Shown: positions 7,564 to 16,390 of the stretch, piece after piece | Position numbering within the stretch: the first letter of the stretch is position 1 | Layout: each line of letters opens with the position of its first letter | NCBI RefSeq assembly: GCF_000241345.1 | Contig: NZ_BAED01000046.1 | Coordinates: forward strand, 1 to 64,000 | Source: Gordonia amarae NBRC 15530 | Lineage (GTDB): Bacteria > Actinomycetota > Actinomycetes > Mycobacteriales > Mycobacteriaceae | Direction of reading: 5' to 3' | Length of the DNA: 64,000 nucleotides | Made by a program: the position numbers and the translations under genes | Notes under the pieces: generated by a model | Seen by the model: only the letters and a program-made list of their open reading frames with translations | Told to the model about the DNA's origin: nothing | Database searches by the model: none

Positions 7564-9608
7564 GCGACCTTCTCCTCCCGGTCGGCCGCATCCGGTGCCG
7601 CACCAGATTCGGTTGTGCTGTCCGCGAACTCACCCTGGAGCGACCAGCGCTGCCGTTCCTCGGCGCGGGCCTGTTCCATCAGCATCCGCTGCGCGGCGAT
7701 GTCGTTGGCGTTGGCGTCGAGGAAGCGCTGGTGTTCGGCGAGGGAGAACGTGGTGTCGGTGAACCGCATCGCGTCGCCCCGGCCGGCCGCGACGTCGGCA
7801 CGCATGTCGAGCAGTTCGTCGGCACCCACCGGATACCACCGGATCTGGTCGAAGAACCGCAGCAGCCAGGGGTGCTGCGGATCGAATCCGGGAGTGGGCA
7901 ACGGGTGCCGGTGATTCCACACCTGCGTGGTGCGGCCGACGAACTGGTATCCGCCGGGACCCTCCATCCCGTACACGCACAGGTATGCCCCGCCGATGCC
8001 GACGGCGTTCTCCGGGGTCCAGGTGCGCGCCGGATTGTACTTGGTGGTCACCAACCGGTGCCGTGGGTCGAGCGGAACCGCCACCGGCGCACCGAGATAC
8101 ACATCTCCCAGGCCCAGCACCAGGTAGCTCGCATCGAATACGGTGCGGTATACGGCATCGACCGAGCCCAGCCCGTTCATCCGGCGGATGAACTCGATGT
8201 TCCACGGGCACCACGGCGCATCCGACCGCACCCCGAGCATGTACCGTTCGATGGCCTCCCGGGTCGCCGGATCGTCCCACGACAGCGGCAGTTCGACGAT
8301 GCGGCTGGGCACCACGAGGTCATCGGCGGCGGGCAACTGGCTCTCGCATTCGGCGAGCCAATCCAGCAGCTTGTGCTGCGGCAGCACATCGGGATTCACC
8401 TTCACCTGCAGCGACCGGATGCCTGGGGTGAGATCGAGCAGCCCGGACGGCTTCTCGGCCTCGATCCGCTCCGCGAGCGCGTGCACCCGGGCCCGCAGCG
8501 CGAGATCCAGTGTCATGTCGCCGTATTCGACAAGAATATTGTCATCGCCCGAGCGCCGGTAGGTGACGGACGTGTCGCCGTCGCGGGTGCGGCCGGTGGA
8601 CAGCACACCCGCGTCCTCGTCGCCGCCGGGTGAGAGCACGTCGACGAAGTGGGCACGGCGCCCGGCGCCGGTGGTGGCCGGGGACGCGGTGTGCGCGGAC
8701 CGGACCGGCACGAAACGCACTGTGTCACCGGGCTTGAGCTGCCCGATCTTCCAGCGCTGCGCGCTCACCACCGTCACCGGGCACACGAAACCGCCGAGGC
8801 TCGGGCCGTCCGGGCCGAGCAGGATCGGGGTGTCACCGGTGAAGTCGAGCGCACCCACCGAGTACGCGGTGTCGTGGATGTTCGACGGGTGCAGACCGGC
8901 CTCGCCGCCGTCGGCGCGCGCCCAGCGCGGTTGCGGCCCGATCAGCCGGATACCGGTGCGGTCGGAGTTGAAATGCACCTCGTAGGCCGTGCCCAGCAGA
9001 TCGTCGATGTCGGTGTCGGTGAAGAACTCCGGCGCGCCGTGCGGGCCCATGGTCACCGCGAGCTGCCAGTCGTTGCTGAGGGCGGGCTGTTCGTCGCTCA
9101 GGATCCGGCGCGGTGCGCGTTCTGCGGTGCCTGCGCCAGAACAGCTGAGGGTGTCGCCGTCGACGAGGACGCGGCCGTCGTGCCCGCCGAACCGGCCCAG
9201 GGTGAAGGTGGCCCGGCTGCCCAGATACTCCTGTGCGCCGATGCCGCCGGCGATCGCGATGTAGACACGCATCCCCAGCTCGCCGACGGCGCCGACGTCG
9301 AGGACCTCACCCGCGGCGACGTGCAGCGGAACCCATTGCGGCACGACCCTTCCCGCGATGGTGACCCGAACCGGAGCGCCGGTCACGGCCACCACCACGG
9401 CCTCGTCGAAACGCAGCGACGGCCCGGCGAGCGTGGCCTCCAGACCGGCCGCACCTTCGGGGTTGCCGACGGCCAGGTTGGCCAGCCGGAACGACAGGTC
9501 GTCCATCGGACCCGACGGCGGCACCCCGACCTTCCAGTAACCGAGCCGCCCGGGCCAGTCCTGGACCGTCGTCATCGGGCCCGCCCGCAACACCTCACAC
9601 GTCGTCAC
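7560..9608 (-). CDS. Urea/guanidine carboxylase-type carboxyltransferase, lacking BC and BCCP domains
   Basis: About 682 aa. It matches the central carboxyltransferase part of urea or guanidine carboxylases (PxpC/KipA-like then PxpB/KipI-like halves). Examples are TTVQDWPGRLGYWKVGVPPSGPMDD at the start and GPGGYQFVGRTTQVWNHR late in the protein. It ends soon after a helix containing EERQRW. No biotin carboxylase domain precedes it, and no AMKM-type biotin attachment site follows. Canonical enzymes have about 1,200 aa with all three parts. GTG 9608 is chosen because GGAG of the preceding gene end lies about 10 bases upstream; earlier residues lie inside the neighbouring gene. It is coupled to atzF downstream. 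Alone it should not carboxylate unless it borrows BC and BCCP subunits encoded elsewhere. Confidence 0.85.
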   Translation of the reverse strand: MTTCEVLRAGPMTTVQDWPGRLGYWKVGVPPSGPMDDLSFRLANLAVGNPEGAAGLEATLAGPSLRFDEAVVVAVTGAPVRVTIAGRVVPQWVPLHVAAGEVLDVGAVGELGMRVYIAIAGGIGAQEYLGSRATFTLGRFGGHDGRVLVDGDTLSCSGAGTAERAPRRILSDEQPALSNDWQLAVTMGPHGAPEFFTDTDIDDLLGTAYEVHFNSDRTGIRLIGPQPRWARADGGEAGLHPSNIHDTAYSVGALDFTGDTPILLGPDGPSLGGFVCPVTVVSAQRWKIGQLKPGDTVRFVPVRSAHTASPATTGAGRRAHFVDVLSPGGDEDAGVLSTGRTRDGDTSVTYRRSGDDNILVEYGDMTLDLALRARVHALAERIEAEKPSGLLDLTPGIRSLQVKVNPDVLPQHKLLDWLAECESQLPAADDLVVPSRIVELPLSWDDPATREAIERYMLGVRSDAPWCPWNIEFIRRMNGLGSVDAVYRTVFDASYLVLGLGDVYLGAPVAVPLDPRHRLVTTKYNPARTWTPENAVGIGGAYLCVYGMEGPGGYQFVGRTTQVWNHRHPLPTPGFDPQHPWLLRFFDQIRWYPVGADELLDMRADVAAGRGDAMRFTDTTFSLAEHQRFLDANANDIAAQRMLMEQARAEERQRWSLQGEFADSTTESGAAPDAADREEKVA

Positions 9609-9610
9609 GG

Positions 9611-10285
9611 TTACGCAACTCCCTCGGGACGGGTGATGATCAGCCGGATCGCGGTGGGGTCGAAACCGTTGCACGGGTTGTTGATCTGTGGGCAGTTGGA
9701 GATCAGCACCAGGGTGTCGGCATCGGCACGCAACGCCAGCCGCTTACCGGGCGCCGACAGCCCGTCGACGATGCCGAGCGAACCGTCGGCATCGATGGGC
9801 ACGTTCATGAAGAAGTTGACGTTGCCCACCAGGTCGGCCTTGCCCAGGCCATGCCGGCTGCCCTCGATCAGGAAGTTCTCGACGCAGGCGTGCTGATGTT
9901 TGGTGTGGTGGCCGTAGCGCAGGGTGTTGGACTCCTGCGAGCAGGCACCGCCGAGGGTGTCGTGGTTGCCCACCTCGTCGGCGACGATCGTCATCATCGG
10001 CTGCGATTCCTGGTCACGGATCACCGATCCGGCGGTGAGGAAGATGTTGCCCTGCGCGGCGATCGTCGTCTGCGCCGAGTACCGCACCGCATGGTCGGCG
10101 GCACCGTAGAAGAGGGTGTCGACGGCCTGATTCCCGTACAGGTCGACGATCGTCAGCGTGTCGCCCGCCGCCACGACGCCGGACCAGGGGGCGCGGTCGG
10201 TGACGATCACATCGGCGATGACCTCCCCTCCGGCGAGGGCGAGGTCCTGCGGTGCCGGCGAGGCGACATCCGTTGCGGTGGTCAT
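9611..10285 (-). CDS. DUF1989 protein, urea-carboxylase-associated type (possible carboxyguanidine deiminase subunit)
   Basis: 224 aa with the DUF1989 fold signature. A Cys/His-rich stretch, DTLGGACSQESNTLRYGHH, lies near the middle, and NPCNGFDPTAIRLIITRP is at the end. The ATG at 10285 follows AAGGAG by 7 bases. Paired DUF1989 proteins next to allophanate hydrolase have been shown elsewhere to form carboxyguanidine deiminase (CgdAB). Older annotation calls them urea carboxylase-associated proteins 1 and 2; this shorter one resembles the second type. It is followed after 2 bases by the carboxyltransferase start. The assignment to guanidine rather than urea is inference from context. Confidence 0.8.
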   Translation of the reverse strand: MTTATDVASPAPQDLALAGGEVIADVIVTDRAPWSGVVAAGDTLTIVDLYGNQAVDTLFYGAADHAVRYSAQTTIAAQGNIFLTAGSVIRDQESQPMMTIVADEVGNHDTLGGACSQESNTLRYGHHTKHQHACVENFLIEGSRHGLGKADLVGNVNFFMNVPIDADGSLGIVDGLSAPGKRLALRADADTLVLISNCPQINNPCNGFDPTAIRLIITRPEGVA

Positions 10286-10324
10286 GAATTCTCCTTGAAA
10301 GTGGTGGGTCGGTCTCACTGCGCG

Positions 10325-11167
10325 CTACGCGAAGTGAGCTGCTGCCCAGGCGTCTTCGCTGTTGGCCACGGCCCGGCCGTATTCGGGTTCGCGGTCGGCG
10401 GCGCCCGCGATCACGGCGTCGAGGTCGCTCTCGGCCCGCCAGGCGAGCACTTCGACGGGGCCGGTGCTGAATTCGGGTGCGGGATCGAGCGGGTGCGCGG
10501 TGTTGGCGATGGCCACGATGCACGGCAGGTGCAGGATCAACTCCACCGACGCGTCCGGTCCGGCGGTGCCCGTCGAGGTGAGCGCTCCGTCGGCACCCGC
10601 GACGACCCCGTGGAAGAACGACACCGACGGCGGTACGTCGGTGGGTGTCAGGCCGTTCTTGGCGGCCGAGAGGAGAAACAGCTCACGGCCGGCAGGGCTG
10701 GCCGAATGAACCTCTCCCGCACCATACTTCGCGGCGTTTCCAGCGAGAGTGGTGGTGCCGCAGAGCGCGTCGTGATGCCCCGAGCCGTCGGCGACGACGG
10801 TGGCCAGCACACGGCCCTGGTCGCTGAGCAGCGGATGCCCCTCACCGAGGTAGGCCTGCCACGGCACCTTCACGGTGTCGGCCACGTTGAGCCGCTCCCA
10901 CGGTGCGTCGGCGCGCCAGAGCAGCACATGGGCACTCGCCCGGCCGTCGATGTCTCGCAGGCGGATCCGGGTGCCGCGGGCGAGCACCTTGGTGGTGTAG
11001 CGCCCGCCGGGCACGGTCTCGGCCCAGGTGAGGTGGGCCGCGGCGACACCCTCCGGCGACGTGGGCCAGTCCCGGGCCGGGACGACCGGCATCGAGTCGG
11101 TGATGCCTGCCGCCTGCGCGCGGGCATGGTCCCGGGCGCCCGCGGTGGTGGCGGTATCTGTGGTCAC
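10325..11167 (-). CDS. DUF1989 protein, urea-carboxylase-associated type (second subunit)
   Basis: 280 aa, a paralogue of the downstream DUF1989 protein. Typical motifs are PWERLNVADTVKVPWQAYL (about residues 95-113) and SGHHDALCGTTTLAGNAAKYG (about 130-155). The GTG start at 11167 has AGGAG about 10 bases upstream. It is the first soluble enzyme after the permease in the operon. Family knowledge suggests it partners with its paralogue in a hetero-oligomeric deiminase acting on carboxyguanidine. The predicted ligand cysteine and histidines are present, but no catalytic claim can be made from sequence alone. Confidence 0.8.
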   Translation of the reverse strand: MTTDTATTAGARDHARAQAAGITDSMPVVPARDWPTSPEGVAAAHLTWAETVPGGRYTTKVLARGTRIRLRDIDGRASAHVLLWRADAPWERLNVADTVKVPWQAYLGEGHPLLSDQGRVLATVVADGSGHHDALCGTTTLAGNAAKYGAGEVHSASPAGRELFLLSAAKNGLTPTDVPPSVSFFHGVVAGADGALTSTGTAGPDASVELILHLPCIVAIANTAHPLDPAPEFSTGPVEVLAWRAESDLDAVIAGAADREPEYGRAVANSEDAWAAAHFA

Positions 11168-11219
11168 GATCTGTACTCCTGAAAGCTGTTGGGAAGAAGC
11201 GATTTTCGAAAGACCAACG

Positions 11220-12803
11220 CTAGCTGCCGGCTGTCACGGGCCGCGGATGTTCCTTGCCGCGCGGGTAGCAGGCGATGCCGACGACGGTGGTGGCGACGAT
11301 GCAGATCGGTCCGGCCCAGCGCAGGATGGGCATATCACCGGCCGGGTCGAAGACCTCGGCGCGCGGCCAGGCGAGATTGACCACCATCAGCGCGCCATAG
11401 ATCACCGCCAGCAGGTTGACGACGACGCCGAACCGGCCGAGGCTGAACAGCTTCTTGCCTTCGGCGTCCACGGCGGGGGCCGAGTCGGTCCCACGGCGCG
11501 GCCACCCCTGCAGCCGCCGGTACAGCATCGGTCCGGTGACCGCGAGGTAGGCGAGGTAGATCAGGATGATGCAGACGCTGGCGAGGGTGGTGAAGATGGC
11601 CGCGTTACCGACGTTGACCAGCAGCACCGCGATGCACAGCACCCCGATGAGGATCGACGGCGCGATGGGGGTTCCGGTGCGTTCGTTGATGTGCGAGAGC
11701 TGCTTGGAGAACGGGAGCCTGCCGTCGCGGGCCATCGAGAACATCAGCCGCGAGCAGGCGGTCTGGATCGCGAGGGTGCAGATGAGGATCGCGACCGCGA
11801 CATCGCAAAGCAGTACCTTGCCCCAGAAGCTGCCGAGAACCGAGTCGAGCACGTACGGCAGGCCACCGGTCGCGAGTTCGTCGTCGAGAGTGGGTGCGGC
11901 CATCAGCGCGCCGAGCAGCATCAGTCCACCGCCGACCGCCGACACGGTGAGTGCGAGGCGGATGGTGCGCGGTGCCACGCGGCGGGGATTGTGGGTTTCC
12001 TCGGCGAGTTCACCGGCCGAGCCGAAACCGACCATGACGTAGGCGGCCATGAGGCCCGAGACGATGAACGCCCAGATGTAGCCGGGCGCCTCGCCGGGGG
12101 CACCCGTGTCGAAGACGACGTCGGGACCGCGCTTGGCGTGGGTGAACAGGGCCAGCACCACGGCGGTGACGCCGATGAGTTCACAGGTGACGCCGACACT
12201 GTTGACCCGGCTCATCCAGCGCACACCCACACAGTTGATGGTGGTCACGATCACCAGCAGCACCGACCCGAGCAGGACGGCGTTGGCCGCGCCGCTGGTG
12301 CTGGTCAGCGCACTGTCGTCGCCGATGATCTGGAAGCCAGACCAGACGGTCGGCAGCACCACCTGCAGGGCGATGGCCGCGGCGGAGGCGGTCACGATCT
12401 GCGCGATGATCATGAACCAGCCGCCGAACCAGCCGATCACCTCCCCGCCCATGCGCCGCGACCACTGGTAGATCGCACCGGAGATCGGATACCGCGCCGC
12501 GATCTCGGCGAAGCACAGCGCCACCAGGAACTGGCCGGCATAGACGATCGGCCAGGTCCAGAAGAACGCCGGACCGCCGAAGCCGAAGCCCAGCCCGAAG
12601 AGCTGGAAGATCGTGGTGAGAATCGAGACGAAAGAGAAGCCGGCGGCGAACGACGCGAACTTGCCGAGGGATCGGTGCAGTTGCTGGTGGTAGCCGAGCT
12701 CGGAGAGGTCGTCGGCGTCGGTGGCCATCGGCCTCCCTTCCGGCGATTCGCCTTCTCGTGGACCGTACGAGGGGGCCGATTCGGGTGTGGCTGTGGTGGT
12801 CAT
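11220..12803 (-). CDS. APC-family amino acid/polyamine/guanidine-type permease
   Basis: A 527-aa integral membrane protein with about 12 hydrophobic segments and a 60-residue cytosolic N-terminus. APC hallmarks include FAEIAARYPISGAIYQWSRRMGG in the second helix region and GSAGELAEETHNPRR in the middle. ATG 12803 is chosen because GGTGAGG lies about 6 bases upstream. The frame can be read further upstream, but that reading crosses the operator palindromes. It heads the DUF1989-carboxyltransferase-atzF operon and so probably imports the substrate (urea-like, guanidine-like or an amino acid). No guanidine riboswitch fold was recognised in the short leader. Confidence 0.88.
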   Translation of the reverse strand: MTTTATPESAPSYGPREGESPEGRPMATDADDLSELGYHQQLHRSLGKFASFAAGFSFVSILTTIFQLFGLGFGFGGPAFFWTWPIVYAGQFLVALCFAEIAARYPISGAIYQWSRRMGGEVIGWFGGWFMIIAQIVTASAAAIALQVVLPTVWSGFQIIGDDSALTSTSGAANAVLLGSVLLVIVTTINCVGVRWMSRVNSVGVTCELIGVTAVVLALFTHAKRGPDVVFDTGAPGEAPGYIWAFIVSGLMAAYVMVGFGSAGELAEETHNPRRVAPRTIRLALTVSAVGGGLMLLGALMAAPTLDDELATGGLPYVLDSVLGSFWGKVLLCDVAVAILICTLAIQTACSRLMFSMARDGRLPFSKQLSHINERTGTPIAPSILIGVLCIAVLLVNVGNAAIFTTLASVCIILIYLAYLAVTGPMLYRRLQGWPRRGTDSAPAVDAEGKKLFSLGRFGVVVNLLAVIYGALMVVNLAWPRAEVFDPAGDMPILRWAGPICIVATTVVGIACYPRGKEHPRPVTAGS

Positions 12804-12845
12804 GAGCATCCTCACCGGGTCGTGAAGGCTCGTCGTCGAGCCAGG

Positions 12846-12865
12846 TATCTGTCGAGTGATAGATA
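12846..12865. promoter_or_regulatory. Palindromic operator 1 of the TetR/permease divergon
   Basis: TATCTGTCGAGTGATAGATA is a near-perfect 20-bp palindrome, 43 bp upstream of the permease start. It shares the pattern TCTGTC-n-TGAYAGA with the perfect palindrome 32 bp (about three helical turns) further on. Confidence 0.7.
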
Positions 12866-12877
12866 ACTCCCGACCCT

Positions 12878-12897
12878 TTTCTGTCAAATGACAGAAA
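12878..12897. promoter_or_regulatory. Palindromic operator 2 of the TetR/permease divergon
   Basis: TTTCTGTCA-aa-TGACAGAAA is a perfect 9-bp inverted repeat in the region between the divergent permease and TetR genes. With operator 1 it makes a pair of like-faced sites. They are probably bound by the TetR protein encoded at 12991. Confidence 0.75.
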
Positions 12898-12990
12898 TGT
12901 TGCGGGAACACTACGGCTCGCTACGGTTGCGTTACGCGCGTCACCTCGCTCCCCGATCGGCACCGGTGCCGGTGGCCTAGGCTGGTTCAC

Positions 12991-13629
12991 ATGCCACGGC
13001 CACCAGCGACCGCCGACACCGATCGGGTTCAGGCGGGCCCGGGACGGCCGCGACTCGTCCAGCCCAAACGCTCCGGATCCACCGCGCGCGACGAGATCCT
13101 CGACGCGGCCGCGGAACTGTTCACCACTCTCGGATTCACGGCGACCTCAACCCGCAAGATAGCCGACGCCGTCGGCATCCGGCAGGCCTCGCTGTACCAC
13201 TATTTCGCCACCAAGGACGACATCCTGGCCGCGCTCCTGGACACCACTGTCGCCGGATCACTCGACCAGGCCCGGCGGCTGCTCGCCGGCGACGGACCCG
13301 CCATGGACCGGCTCCTCGAACTGGCCCGACTCGACATCGAACAGCTCGTCGCAAGTCGCTGGAACCTCGGTGCGCTCTACCTGCTGCCCGAGATCTCCGC
13401 GGAACGGTTCGATGACTTCCGCCGCTCCCGGACCGATCTCGCCGCCGTCTACGCCGACCTCGCCGGTCAGGCCGTCGGCGACAAGGGCGACCCACGCACG
13501 GCGATCCCGTTCCGGGTCGTCGAGTCGGTGATCATGGTGCGCGCCGACGAGGCGCGCGGTGAGGCGGGCCCGCACACCGCCGCCGCGCTCATCGACACCC
13601 TCGTCGACGCGATCGGCCGGATTCTGTAG
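12991..13629 (+). CDS. TetR/AcrR-family transcriptional regulator of the allophanate operon
   Basis: 212 aa. The N-terminal helix-turn-helix is at about residues 30-75 (DEILDAAAELFTTLGF, then TRKIADAVGIRQASLYHYFATKDDIL). The C-terminal ligand domain is not assignable to a ligand class. ATG 12991 is the first start after the intergenic region, with no strong ribosome site. The gene is divergent from the permease operon, and twin 20-bp palindromes lie between them, so local autoregulation and operon repression are expected. The inducer could be the imported nitrogen compound. Confidence 0.9.
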   Translation: MPRPPATADTDRVQAGPGRPRLVQPKRSGSTARDEILDAAAELFTTLGFTATSTRKIADAVGIRQASLYHYFATKDDILAALLDTTVAGSLDQARRLLAGDGPAMDRLLELARLDIEQLVASRWNLGALYLLPEISAERFDDFRRSRTDLAAVYADLAGQAVGDKGDPRTAIPFRVVESVIMVRADEARGEAGPHTAAALIDTLVDAIGRIL

Positions 13630-13649
13630 GGAGACACCGCCGTAGGTGG

Positions 13650-14711
13650 TCAGGTCCGTTCGAGGCCCTGCACGAAGGCCGCGGCCACCAGCGCCGCGGC
13701 CTGCAGGAAGCCGAAGATCAGGGCGATGATCGCGCCCGCTCCGAGGTCGACGACGCCGGGCAGCGCGAGCGCCGCCGACAGCAGCGCGAACCATCCGCCG
13801 GAGGCGAGCACGGCCAGCAACGGCAGCGCCCGCCGGTAGGCCGGCACCACCAGCAGCACCGCTGCCACCGCGAGCGCACCCATCAGGATCAGGAACTTGC
13901 CCGGGTTGAGCAGCACCTCGTAGGAGAAGAAGCCGGGGATGCCCGTCAGGTCCTCACCCCACCGGCTCAGGTCGTCCTCGGTCGTGGTGGCGTCGAACGA
14001 CACCCAGTCGACGAAGCCCATCGTGTAGGTGACCAGGCCGGCGACCGCCGAGATCAGTACCAGGATGGTCGACCGGCTCAGCAGGCCCGGCCGGCGCGTC
14101 GTACACGGCGGCGGGCTGCCCGGCTGCGGGCCGACGGGCGGGAGGGCACCGGTGTGCGGGCCACCGCCCGGGGGGCCACCGAACTGGGGGCCGCCGAACT
14201 GGGGGCCGCCGGAGGCCGGGTAGCCGCCCTGATTGAAGACCGGCTGGGCGGGTCCGGGACCGTACTGCGCAGGCAACGGCTGGCTGGGCGGCTGCGCGGG
14301 AAAGGGCTGGCTCGGTGGCTGCACCGGGAACGGCCGGCTGGGCGGCTGGGCGGGGAACGGCCGGCTCTGCGGCGGGTGACCGGCCGGCTGCTGCGTCAGC
14401 GGGCCGCGCGGGGCCGGTCCACCCGGCCGGCCGGTGAAGCCGCCACCGGCGGTGGTCGGCCCGGGACCACCCGCCTGCGTGCCCGACTGCAGCGGGTCGG
14501 TGGCCGGTGGTCCGCCCGGACCCTGATCTCCGGGGATCGGCCGGAAATCGTCGACCTCCGGGGCGCGGAACCGTCCCGACTGGGGGTCATGACGCCGGAC
14601 GTCGTGACGCTGGGGGTCGGTGGTCGGGGGTTCGGGCCGCGCGGCGTCCGGCCTCAAGGGGTCTGGCCTGAGGGGGTCGGGCTGGGGGCTGTGTCCGGTC
14701 ACGGATTCCAT
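13650..14711 (-). CDS. Proline-rich membrane protein, DUF5336-like (34-kDa antigen homologue)
   Basis: About 353 aa. The N-terminal 210 residues are low-complexity and hydrophilic, rich in Pro, Gln and Gly. They carry repeats such as PFPAQPPSRPFPVQPPSQP and QFGGPQFGGPP. The C-terminal part (about 215-353) has four hydrophobic segments, starting LLSRSTILVLISAVAGLVTYTMGF. This layout matches the mycobacterial 34-kDa antigenic protein family. The start at 14711 (MESVTGHSP) is chosen because upstream residues are out of character; GTG six bases inside is an alternative. Convergent with the TetR gene and divergent from the MarR gene. Function unknown. Confidence 0.7.
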   Translation of the reverse strand: MESVTGHSPQPDPLRPDPLRPDAARPEPPTTDPQRHDVRRHDPQSGRFRAPEVDDFRPIPGDQGPGGPPATDPLQSGTQAGGPGPTTAGGGFTGRPGGPAPRGPLTQQPAGHPPQSRPFPAQPPSRPFPVQPPSQPFPAQPPSQPLPAQYGPGPAQPVFNQGGYPASGGPQFGGPQFGGPPGGGPHTGALPPVGPQPGSPPPCTTRRPGLLSRSTILVLISAVAGLVTYTMGFVDWVSFDATTTEDDLSRWGEDLTGIPGFFSYEVLLNPGKFLILMGALAVAAVLLVVPAYRRALPLLAVLASGGWFALLSAALALPGVVDLGAGAIIALIFGFLQAAALVAAAFVQGLERT

Positions 14712-14863
14712 CGTAGAGCCGGTAACGGCGGCTGCGAACGGCTTCGCCGGGTGCATTCGCCGACGGGCGCCTGGTGGCATACCTGGCCTTCGGCCACCGG
14801 AATCGACGGTGCGGGCGCTGAGAATCGGCCGTGCGAGCACGGGGTCCGGTTAGTCTGATCCCC

Positions 14864-15367
14864 ATGGCCGGGCGCAGCATGAGTTTCGATCCCATCGAGG
14901 AAGCTCGGATGAATTGGACCGAAGCGGGCTGGGGCGAGGTCGCCGACGGCATGGTCGCGGTCACCTCCGTCATGCGTGCCCACCAAATCCTGCTGGCCCG
15001 GGTCGAGGCGGTACTACGACCCTACGATCTCACCTTCGCCAGGTACGAACTGCTTCGGCTGCTGGCCTTTTCACGCAGCGGCTCACTGCCCATCACCAAG
15101 GCCTCGGACCGCCTGCAGGTGCACGTCACCAGCGTCACCCACGCCATCCGCAGGCTGGAGGAGACGGGACTGGTCGGACGCCGGCCCCACCCCACCGACG
15201 GGCGCACGACGCTGGTGGAGATCAGCGACGTGGGCCGGTCCACCGCCGAGGAGGCCACCACCGCGCTCAACCGCGAGGTCTTCGGCAATGTCGGCATCCC
15301 CTCCGAACAGATCACCGGCCTCGTGGCCGCGATCAATTCGCTGCGCCACGAGGCCGGAGATTTCTGA
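14864..15367 (+). CDS. MarR-family transcriptional regulator
   Basis: About 167 aa. The winged helix-turn-helix occupies about residues 60-130 (LPITKASDRLQVHVTSVTHAIRRLEETGLV, then the wing RRPHPTDGRTTLVEIS). No Shine-Dalgarno precedes ATG 14864, but a -10-like TAGTCT lies about 7 bases upstream, so a leaderless transcript is plausible; ATG 14879 is an alternative. It faces the 3' end of the valine operon. Ligand and targets cannot be read from the sequence. Confidence 0.87.
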   Translation: MAGRSMSFDPIEEARMNWTEAGWGEVADGMVAVTSVMRAHQILLARVEAVLRPYDLTFARYELLRLLAFSRSGSLPITKASDRLQVHVTSVTHAIRRLEETGLVGRRPHPTDGRTTLVEISDVGRSTAEEATTALNREVFGNVGIPSEQITGLVAAINSLRHEAGDF

Positions 15368-15395
15368 GTTTCCGCTGTCCCGACAACTGCGCCGG

Positions 15396-15433
15396 AGCGT
15401 CTGGATGATCCCTAACGCAGCGTCTGGATGATC
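15396..15433. repeat. 15-bp duplication around the mmsB stop codon
   Basis: AGCGTCTGGATGATC occurs at 15396-15410 and again at 15419-15433, 23 bp apart. The second copy encodes the last residues of mmsB. The first lies just beyond its stop codon, as if the 3' end had been duplicated. Confidence 0.8.
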
Positions 15434-16281
15434 GCCGAGAAATCCAGGTCGGAATGCTGCTCGGCGAACGCCCGGTACAGCTGCGCGGCATGGGTGCCGA
15501 GCGGGGCGCGGGCGCCGGTGCTGGTCACCGCGTCCATCGCCAGGCCCAGGTCCTTGTTCATCAGGGCGGTGGCAAAGCCGGGCTTGTAGTCGTTGTTGGC
15601 CGGTGAGGTGGGCACCGGTCCGGGTACCGGGCAGTTGGTCTGCACCGCCCAGCAATTGCCGGTGGCGCCGGTGATCACGTCGTAGAGCGCCTGATCGGAC
15701 AGGCCGAGCTTCTCGGCCAGCTTGAACGCCTCACCGACGGCGATCTGCTGCACGGCCAGCACCATGTTGTTGCAGACCTTGGCGGCCTGCCCGGCACCGG
15801 TGCCACCGCAGTGGATGATCTTGCCCGCCATCGGATCCAGCGTCGACCGGGCGGCGGCGAACGCCGCCTCGGTGCCCCCGACCATGAAGGCCAGCGTGCC
15901 CGCGACCGCACCCTTGACGCCACCGGACACCGGCGCGTCGACCTGGGCGAAGCCGCGATCGGTGGCCTGGGCGTTGATGCGCCGGGCGTCGTCGACCGAG
16001 ATGGTCGAGGAGTCGATGAACAGCGCACCGGAGGTGGCCGCGGGCAGGATGTCGTCGTACAGGGACTTCACGATGGGTCCGCTCGGGAGCATCGTGATCA
16101 CCACCTGGGCGCCCACCACTGCCTCGACCGCGGACGGAAAAGCCTTGATACCGTTGGCTTCCGCGGCCTCGACGGCGGCGGGAACGGGATCGAACCCGTG
16201 TACCGTGTGCCCGGCCGTCACCAGATTCGCGGCCATCGGGCCGCCCATATTGCCCAGTCCCAGAAAAGCTATCGTCGTCAT
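15412..16281 (-). CDS. mmsB: 3-hydroxyisobutyrate dehydrogenase
   Basis: 289 aa. It oxidises 3-hydroxyisobutyrate to methylmalonate semialdehyde with NAD+, in valine degradation. The Rossmann motif GLGNMGGPMAANL is at residues 7-19. The substrate motif APVSGGVKGAVAGTL is at about 117-131. The catalytic lysine lies in GAGQAAKVCNNM at about 165-176. ATG 16281 gives the family N-terminus; codons further upstream are not part of the domain. It is third in an operon-like row with mmsA and an acyl-CoA dehydrogenase. A palindromic repeat separates it from the dehydrogenase gene, so it may have lower or independent transcription. Confidence 0.93.
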   Translation of the reverse strand: MTTIAFLGLGNMGGPMAANLVTAGHTVHGFDPVPAAVEAAEANGIKAFPSAVEAVVGAQVVITMLPSGPIVKSLYDDILPAATSGALFIDSSTISVDDARRINAQATDRGFAQVDAPVSGGVKGAVAGTLAFMVGGTEAAFAAARSTLDPMAGKIIHCGGTGAGQAAKVCNNMVLAVQQIAVGEAFKLAEKLGLSDQALYDVITGATGNCWAVQTNCPVPGPVPTSPANNDYKPGFATALMNKDLGLAMDAVTSTGARAPLGTHAAQLYRAFAEQHSDLDFSAIIQTLR

Positions 16282-16390
16282 TGGTTCATCGCTTTCACAC
16301 TCGGGTTGTCGGTAACTATTGTCACGCAACGCTCGTATTCGGTATCGGGTTTGGCTCATGTGGCGGGACCGATTTCGCCGCCCGTTCTCG

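Noticed and set aside
12804..12990. Guanidine (ykkC) riboswitch upstream of the permease
   Set aside because: The leader is only about 190 bp, shared with a divergent gene, and filled by two palindromes. No conserved riboswitch motifs were recognised.
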